Part shown: in pieces, positions 1-2,501 of the stretch
Numbering within the stretch: the first letter of the stretch is position 1
Layout of the letters: each line of letters starts with the position of its first letter
Assembly: GCA_016195045.1 (NCBI GenBank)
Contig: JACQAJ010000085.1
Coordinates: 1-5,147 of the forward strand
Reading direction: 5' to 3'
DNA from: Candidatus Azambacteria bacterium
GTDB lineage: Bacteria; Patescibacteriota; Minisyncoccia; GWC2-36-17; JACQAJ01
Length of the DNA: 5,147 bases
The notes under the pieces: model-generated
What the model was told of the DNA's origin: nothing
Seen by the model: only the letters and a program-made list of their open reading frames with translations
Database searches by the model: none
Made by a program: the position numbers and the translations under genes

Positions 1-205
1 AATTCACTTTATATTTTATTCGCCAATCACCTACTCTTAATTTACAAAATTCACTAAACTCGCCAGTTAAAACTTCTGGAATTATATTTTCAAAATTTTC
101 TAATAACCAATCCAACTTATCAATAATTCGCCGACGAATATCGTGCCCAAGCTTGGCTAAATCTTTTTCGGCCTCTGATTGAAATTCTAACGACCAAGAT
201 TTCAT
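1..205 (-). CDS. RelE/ParE-superfamily toxin, 3' end cut by window edge
   Basis: The frame opens with ATG at 205 and stays open for 68 codons to the window edge, so the C-terminus is missing. The translation starts MKSWSLEFQSEAEKDLAKLG, then has an amphipathic helix pair (about residues 10-40), and then the strand motif CKLRVGDWRIKYKV (about 54-67). That last motif, with its Lys/Arg around 'LRVGDWR', is a hallmark of the RelE/ParE fold. In this superfamily, RelE-type members cut mRNA on the ribosome and ParE-type members poison gyrase; the visible part does not decide between them. The start lies 4 nt after the stop of the small gene at 404-210, as expected of an antitoxin-toxin operon. No convincing ribosome binding site precedes it, so translation is probably coupled to the upstream gene. 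The fold assignment is fairly secure from the motif; the target is unknown. Confidence 0.8.
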   Translation of the reverse strand, partial: MKSWSLEFQSEAEKDLAKLGHDIRRRIIDKLDWLLENFENIIPEVLTGEFSEFCKLRVGDWRIKYKVN

Positions 206-209
206 ATTA

Positions 210-404
210 TTAATAGTACTTTTCCTTAATCTTTGAAAAAGAGATGGTCTTTGTTCTAGAAATATTTGCTCGTTGAAGTCTTTTTTGAGCTTTCTCGCTC
301 AATACTAAACCAAAATCAGGATCATTAAGAACCTTATTTACTGCTTGAGTAATAAATATTTTTATCTCCCTATTTAATAATTTTGGAATAGTTGCTGTGG
401 GCAT
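210..404 (-). CDS. Putative antitoxin of a RelE/ParE-type pair
   Basis: This 64-residue protein begins MPTATIPKLLNREIKIFITQ. It has a predicted helix containing QAVNKVLNDPDFGLVLSEKA (about 20-39) and a basic tail ending SFSKIKEKYY. The 'DPDFGL' segment followed by a positively charged stretch and an 'ISxxxIKxKYY' end resembles small antitoxins seen beside RelE-like toxins in uncultured bacteria, but I cannot name a family. The call rests mostly on position: the gene precedes the RelE/ParE-like toxin by 4 nt on the same strand. In such pairs the N-terminal part usually binds operator DNA and the C-terminal part wraps the toxin; the domain split here is inferred. A weak promoter lies directly upstream, and the 5' leader would be almost absent. 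Confidence 0.65.
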   Translation of the reverse strand: MPTATIPKLLNREIKIFITQAVNKVLNDPDFGLVLSEKAQKRLQRANISRTKTISFSKIKEKYY

Positions 405-410
405 GTTTTT

Positions 411-440
411 ATATTAACATAACTAATTTTTAATAAGCAA
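411..440 (-). promoter_or_regulatory. Candidate promoter of the 404-210 antitoxin gene
   Basis: A TTGCTT at 440-435 (3 of 6 to the sigma-70 -35 consensus) is separated by 18 nt from TAATAT at 416-411 (4 of 6 to the -10). The -10 ends 6 nt before the ATG at 404, so transcription would start at or next to the start codon. It abuts the orphan tail fragment at 473-423. The match is weak in such AT-rich DNA; the support is the same geometry at the other genes. Confidence 0.35.
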
Positions 441-473
441 GTTTTCGAGTTTTTTGAGGCGAGTTTGATAATT
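423..473 (-). pseudogene. Orphan C-terminal tail fragment of an S74/coiled-coil type gene
   Basis: Read on the minus strand, this stretch encodes NYQTRLKKLEN followed by LLIKN and a TAG at 425-423. It matches the last codons of the 814-residue adhesin (DYETRLKKLEG) in protein and partly in DNA, the core being AAACTCG-N-CTCAA-N-AAACTCGA. It sits between the hicA stop (479) and the next toxin-antitoxin promoter and has no start codon or domain of its own. I read it as the relict 3' end of a gene whose body was replaced. Chance similarity of a Lys/Leu-rich coiled coil cannot be excluded for this copy alone; the copy at 1240-1196 is much closer. Confidence 0.5.
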
Positions 474-478
474 CAAAA

Positions 479-721
479 TTATTTATCATTTTTCAATTTC
501 GTAAATTCTTCCACCGAGATTTGAAAATCTTCTAGTATTGATTTTAATGTCCTCCGTTTAATCATCTCACGGCCATGGTTTGGTATGGTAGTCTGTCTAC
601 TATCTTCATCTCTTCTCCAGATTTCATGACTGCCCTTAGCTTAATGATAAAAATAAAAACTAAGTTTCTTAGCTATTTTTACAATATCACGATAATTGGC
701 GGCTGGAAATTTTAAGCCCAT
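479..721 (-). pseudogene. hicA: hicA toxin gene interrupted by an in-frame TAA
   Basis: From ATG at 721 the frame reads MGLKFPAANYRDIVKIAKKL, then SFYFYH, then a TAA at 643-641 (codon 27). It continues in the same frame as AKGSHEIWRRDEDSRQTTIP, NHGREMIKRRTLKSILEDFQ and ISVEEFTKLKNDK to a TAA at 481-479. Without the internal stop this is a complete 80-residue HicA. HicA is an mRNA interferase with a dsRBD-like fold, and its active His is the one in KGSH, here codon 32, after the stop. Relatives usually read 'YRQAKGSHEIW', so the stop most simply arose from CAA by one C-to-T change; the preceding CAT (His) may likewise derive from CGT. No in-frame start follows early enough to restore the His. 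The gene lies 6 nt after hicB. A sequencing error is the alternative. Confidence 0.85.
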
Positions 722-727
722 AAAATT

Positions 728-988
728 TTAATTACTCACAGGAACAGGAATAGTAATATTTAAATCAGAGAGACTTTTGATTTTAACAAAAGAAGCCAAT
801 TCTTTATGTTTTCTTCGTAATTCACAATGAGATTTAATGACATCACGAATATTATCTATTACCTCTCCATAAGTCTCACCTTCGGCGTGGCAACCTTGTA
901 ATACTGGACAATGGGCAAAATACCCCCCTTCTTCGCAGGATTCAATAACTATTGAGTAAAAAGAAACATTGGCATCTAATTTTTCCAT
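728..988 (-). CDS. hicB: HicB-family antitoxin
   Basis: This 86-residue protein carries the HicB signature at about residues 10-52: strand FYSIVIESCEE, then GGYFAHCPVLQGCHAEGETY, then helix EVIDNIRDVI. This is the partly degraded RNase H-like fold that occupies the HicA active site. The C-terminal part (about 53-86) is short and ends ITIPVPVSN. I see no clear ribbon-helix-helix or helix-turn-helix domain, so autoregulation may be weak or use another surface. The gene order is hicB then hicA, with 6 nt between. The partner toxin is broken by a stop, so this antitoxin may persist alone, for example neutralising related toxins. The ATG at 988 is favoured because a good promoter places the transcript start right at it. 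Confidence 0.9.
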   Translation of the reverse strand: MEKLDANVSFYSIVIESCEEGGYFAHCPVLQGCHAEGETYGEVIDNIRDVIKSHCELRRKHKELASFVKIKSLSDLNITIPVPVSN

Positions 989-994
989 ATCCCT

Positions 995-1023
995 ATATTA
1001 CCATAGACAAAAATTCCAATCAA
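995..1023 (-). promoter_or_regulatory. hicB promoter, probably leaderless
   Basis: TTGATT (1023-1018) and TAATAT (1000-995) are 17 nt apart, and a TG at 1003-1002 makes an extended -10. The ATG at 988 begins 6 nt after the -10, so the expected start point falls on the start codon. An AGGG lies only 2 nt before the ATG, too close to be a normal ribosome binding site. Confidence 0.6.
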
Positions 1024-1069
1024 ATAATATTTTTAAAAAAATTCTGCGAAAATTTCTCACACCTATCAT

Positions 1070-1135
1070 TCCAAAGCCGCCAGGGCCCGCCCTTGGCAAA
1101 GAACCTAACAAGGACCGCCCTTGGTAAATCTCACA
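1070..1135. repeat. REP-like hairpin segment, copy 1
   Basis: The segment contains CGCCCTTGG twice (about 1089-1097 and 1116-1124) and a small hairpin with arms CAAGG and CCTTG around ACCGC (about 1110-1124). On the minus strand, 'CCAAGGGCGG...TGGCGGCTTTGGAATGA' resembles 'CCAAGGGCGGTTCTTGGCGA' followed by 'TTCGGAATGAC' near 1853-1886. The two look like diverged copies of one palindromic intergenic element. Confidence 0.5.
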
Positions 1136-1168
1136 CTCTACCATAAAGGTTGAACCTGTATGGTTTAA
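1114..1168. repeat. 55-bp exact intergenic repeat, copy 1, with 25-bp palindrome
   Basis: Positions 1114-1168 are identical to 1875-1929. The right part (1140-1164) is an imperfect palindrome with arms ACCATAAAGGTT and AACCTGTATGGT (one mismatched pair) around a single G. The third palindrome (2408-2432) shares this core but not the left part. After the palindrome the sequence TTTAATCTCGG continues as in the third copy. Confidence 0.9.
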
Positions 1169-1174
1169 TCTCGG

Positions 1175-1198
1175 CTACCAACTACCAACTACCAACTA
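1175..1198. repeat. Heptamer array, three CTACCAA units
   Basis: Three perfect CTACCAA units (1175-1195) run into CTA at 1196-1198. On the minus strand they read TAGTTGG, so each unit starts with TAG. The first TAG is the stop codon of the orphan tail at 1240-1196. The layout matches the longer array behind the adhesin gene. Confidence 0.9.
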
Positions 1199-1240
1199 GT
1201 GTATGATTCCCTCGAGTTTCTTGAGACGGGTTTCGAAATT
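1196..1240 (-). pseudogene. Orphan C-terminal tail of an adhesin-like gene
   Basis: The minus strand encodes NFETRLKKLEGIIH and then TAG. The genuine end of the 814-residue adhesin is DYETRLKKLEGTIH and then TAG. At DNA level 1196-1235 equals 2499-2538 at 38 of 40 positions. A TAA lies four codons upstream of the tail in the same frame, so there is no gene body. The stop codon is followed by heptamers and a palindrome exactly as behind the intact adhesin. This is strong evidence of duplication of the adhesin's 3' end and flank, with a toxin-antitoxin pair now occupying the place of the gene body. Confidence 0.85.
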
Positions 1241-1304
1241 AGATTTATGGCTTTAAGCGTTTTATAATCAAAATACCAGACACCCTTTTTACTAAATTAA
1301 CTTT

Positions 1305-1571
1305 TTAATAGACTTCGTCATGGGAACCAATGTTAAGTAAAAATACATTTTCGGTATCAAAAATAAAAACAATTCTGTAACTATTATTAATAGACGCCCC
1401 GTAAAACATTTTTAAACTTCCTGATAATTTATGAGTTTCCAGTGATGCAGAAAAAACATCTTTACTTAATAACCCTAGTGTCCCCTTTGTTTTATTTTTT
1501 AGATCTGGATGATTCAGTAAAAATCTATGTAATTTTTTATCGAAAGAACCAGCACTAATTAAATGTCTCAT
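1305..1571 (-). CDS. RelE/YafQ-type mRNA interferase toxin
   Basis: This 88-residue protein begins MRHLISAGSFDKKLHRFLLN and has the usual order of the family: an N-terminal helix pair (about 9-38), then LETHKLSGSLKMFYGASI (44-61), then NSYRIVFIF (63-71), then VFLLNIGSHDEVY (76-88). 'HKLSGSLK', 'YRIVF' and the terminal 'IGSHDEVY' are typical of the YafQ/HigB-like branch of RelE toxins, which cut mRNA on the ribosome. H47, R66, H84 and Y88 are the residues most likely to matter; H84 and Y88 have the spacing of the YafQ C-terminal His and aromatic residue. The length is normal for the family. The start lies 1 nt after the antitoxin stop, so the two genes are translationally coupled. No separate promoter or clear terminator is visible. 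Confidence 0.85.
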   Translation of the reverse strand: MRHLISAGSFDKKLHRFLLNHPDLKNKTKGTLGLLSKDVFSASLETHKLSGSLKMFYGASINNSYRIVFIFDTENVFLLNIGSHDEVY

Positions 1572-1572
1572 T

Positions 1573-1776
1573 TTATTTTGTTTGATCTAAAGAACTTAAA
1601 GATTTCATTAGGGTACTCGCTGATTTATGAAGTTTGAAATTTCCCTGCTGTAATTCATATAAATTTCTCATTGTTTCAAACTCGAAAAGACGCCTTTGCC
1701 CCTCTTTTATAAAGGATTCAAGGTTTTTAGTAACTATATTAATTTTTTTAACATCCAGAGTATTCATATTCTGCAT
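1573..1776 (-). CDS. Putative antitoxin of the RelE/YafQ-type pair, unrecognised family
   Basis: The longest frame gives 67 residues starting MQNMNTLDVKKINIVTKNLE. A long amphipathic helix (about residues 8-45, with ESFIKEGQRRLFEFETMRNL) is followed by a Ser-rich tail ending KSLSSLDQTK. I recognise no RelB, DinJ or HigA motif, nor a DNA-binding fold. The antitoxin role is inferred from the 1-nt spacing before the RelE/YafQ-like toxin and the small size. The true start is probably the second ATG at 1767, giving 64 residues. The -10 box TATAAT (1780-1775) overlaps the first ATG, and the expected transcript start falls at about 1768-1767, so an mRNA from this promoter would not contain the first ATG. 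Confidence 0.65.
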   Translation of the reverse strand: MQNMNTLDVKKINIVTKNLESFIKEGQRRLFEFETMRNLYELQQGNFKLHKSASTLMKSLSSLDQTK

Positions 1777-1803
1777 TATAGATCAAATAATAAAATTTGC
1801 CAA
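1775..1803 (-). promoter_or_regulatory. Strong sigma-70-like promoter of the toxin-antitoxin operon
   Basis: TTGGCA (1803-1798, 5 of 6) and a perfect TATAAT (1780-1775) are separated by 17 nt. This is the best promoter in the window. The -10 overlaps the first in-frame ATG (1776) and ends 7 nt before the second (1767), implying a leaderless mRNA that starts at 1767. Confidence 0.7.
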
Positions 1804-1852
1804 TTAAAATCCCGAGGAAACCCTCATACCCGTCATTCTCTTGTCGCCTATT

Positions 1853-1929
1853 TTGTCATTCCGAATCGCCAAGAACCGCCCTTGGTAAATCTCACACTCT
1901 ACCATAAAGGTTGAACCTGTATGGTTTAA
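1853..1929. repeat. Intergenic repeat copy 2: hairpin segment plus 55-bp repeat and palindrome
   Basis: Positions 1875-1929 are identical to 1114-1168. To the left, GTCATTCCGAATCGCCAAGA and a hairpin with arms CCAAG and CTTGG (1870-1886) resemble copy 1. The palindrome occupies 1901-1925 with the same one-base mismatch as copy 1. The repeat begins right after the coiled-coil gene's stop (1933-1931). That gene's last codons, TGC CGA TAA, look like a version of the GCCGAGATTAAA that borders the other two palindromes. Confidence 0.85.
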
Positions 1930-1930
1930 A

Positions 1931-2341
1931 TTATCGGCATTTTTCGAGTAAAACAACTCGTCTTTCTAGAGCAATAAATTCATCAATATCAACCCTTTTC
2001 TTGAGACCACCTTTAATAAAGGCAATGTCTTCTTTGACAATAGTCATATCAACAGCCAGTTTACCAATCATCTCAGTATGAGACTTTAGGGTTTTAGTAT
2101 GGGAACCTAAGTCCTCTTTAACAATAGTCATATCAATAGCCAGTTTGCCAATCATTTCAGTATGAGAATCTAAGGTCTTCTTAATACCGGAAATATCTTT
2201 TTTAATATCACCGTATTGCTCGGCCACTAATTGAACATTGTGATCAACCTGTTCAATTAAGACCCCTAAACCAAGAATCTCCTGATGGACATCTGGTGAT
2301 TTTTTACTTAATTTGGTTTTTTTAACTTTTGCTTTTATCAT
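1931..2341 (-). CDS. Small coiled-coil protein with a 28-residue repeat, function unknown
   Basis: This is a 136-residue protein with a Lys-rich N-terminus (MIKAKVKKTKLSKKS). Almost all the rest is heptad-like helix. SHTEMIGKLAIDMTIVKED (59-77) recurs as SHTEMIGKLAVDMTIVKED (87-105), a 28-residue period or four heptads, and nearly identical DNA shows a recent duplication. After it come FIKGGLKKRVDIDEF and ALERRVVLLEKCR. Similar 'ALERRVxLLE' coiled-coil proteins are common hypothetical proteins of candidate-phylum bacteria; I know of no assigned role. There is no signal peptide or membrane segment, so it is probably cytoplasmic and oligomeric. The single Cys (135) lies where the coding sequence meets the downstream repeat. 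The ATG at 2341 is preceded by a perfect TATAAT. Confidence 0.8.
   Translation of the reverse strand: MIKAKVKKTKLSKKSPDVHQEILGLGVLIEQVDHNVQLVAEQYGDIKKDISGIKKTLDSHTEMIGKLAIDMTIVKEDLGSHTKTLKSHTEMIGKLAVDMTIVKEDIAFIKGGLKKRVDIDEFIALERRVVLLEKCR
2000..2167 (-). repeat. Tandem 84-bp repeat inside the coiled-coil gene
   Basis: Two copies (2167-2084 and 2083-2000) encode the 28-residue unit. The first 19 codons are almost the same (one Ile/Val difference) and the remainder has diverged. A period of four heptads keeps the coiled-coil register, so unit gain or loss would lengthen or shorten the rod without breaking it. Confidence 0.8.
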
Positions 2342-2350
2342 CTCTTTTTT

Positions 2351-2379
2351 ATTATAAAGTATTTTATCCCCCTAAGACT
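2351..2379 (-). promoter_or_regulatory. Candidate promoter of the coiled-coil gene
   Basis: A perfect TATAAT lies at 2356-2351, 9 nt before the ATG at 2341. The -35 region at 17-nt spacing (AGTCTT, 2379-2374) does not match consensus. The expected transcript start is about 2-3 nt before the ATG. An AAAGAG run touches the ATG and is too close for a normal ribosome binding site. Confidence 0.45.
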
Positions 2380-2407
2380 GTTCTTCATGAATTCCGCCTT
2401 TCACCCT

Positions 2408-2432
2408 ACCATACAGGTTCAACCTGTATGGT
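2408..2432. repeat. Perfect 25-bp palindrome, copy 3
   Basis: Arms ACCATACAGGTT and AACCTGTATGGT are fully complementary around one central C. It is followed on the plus strand by TTTAATCTCGG, as in copy 1, and lies between the adhesin's heptamers and the next gene. It can form a 12-bp stem in RNA or a cruciform in DNA. No U-run follows in the minus-strand transcript, so it is not a standard intrinsic terminator. Confidence 0.9.
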
Positions 2433-2442
2433 TTAATCTCGG

Positions 2443-2501
2443 CTACCAACTACTCACTACAAACTACCAACTACTCACTACAAACTACAAACTACTCACT
2501 A
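2443..2501. repeat. Heptamer array of eight units behind the adhesin stop
   Basis: Eight exact 7-bp units run from 2443 to 2498, with three variants: CTACCAA (A), CTACTCA (B) and CTACAAA (C). The order is A B C A B C C B, so a 21-bp higher-order repeat is visible. The next CTA (2499-2501) is the complement of the adhesin's TAG stop. On the minus strand every unit therefore starts with TAG, and because 7 is not a multiple of 3 the units close all three reading frames. Confidence 0.95.

Larger units (their letters stand above)
989..1304. other. 316-bp gene-free stretch of promoter, repeats and a gene relic
   Basis: Between hicB and the toxin gene that ends at 1305 there is no credible gene. 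From right to left it holds: AT-rich DNA after the toxin stop without a clear terminator (1241-1304), an orphan adhesin tail (1240-1196), three heptamers (1195-1175), a 25-bp imperfect palindrome (1164-1140) inside a 55-bp repeat, GC-richer sequence with CCAAGGGCGG-type hairpins (about 1070-1135), and the hicB promoter. Confidence 0.7.

Noticed and set aside
479..721. Alternative genetic code to explain the hicA stop
   Set aside because: The stop is TAA, whereas the known recoding in candidate-phylum bacteria concerns UGA. Other genes here end normally at TAA or TAG, so a nonsense change or sequencing error is simpler.
1105..1155. Possible integron attC site (ACCTAAC and GTTGAAC resemble RYYYAAC and GTTRRRY cores)
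   Set aside because: The outer boxes do not pair beyond three bases, the upstream box is missing in the otherwise identical copy at 1875-1929, and no integrase is in view.
952..1914. Short plus-strand frames at 952-1146 and 1696-1914
   Set aside because: They run antisense over gene starts and through the intergenic repeats, with no family resemblance and no ribosome binding site; the repeats explain them.
1901..2432. Palindromes as intrinsic terminators
   Set aside because: In the direction of the genes the hairpins are followed by AGAGTG or AGGGTG, not a U-run. On the other strand only TTTAA follows and no gene ends there.
2443..2501. CRISPR-like repeat array
   Set aside because: Units are 7 bp and contiguous without spacers, so this is a simple tandem repeat.
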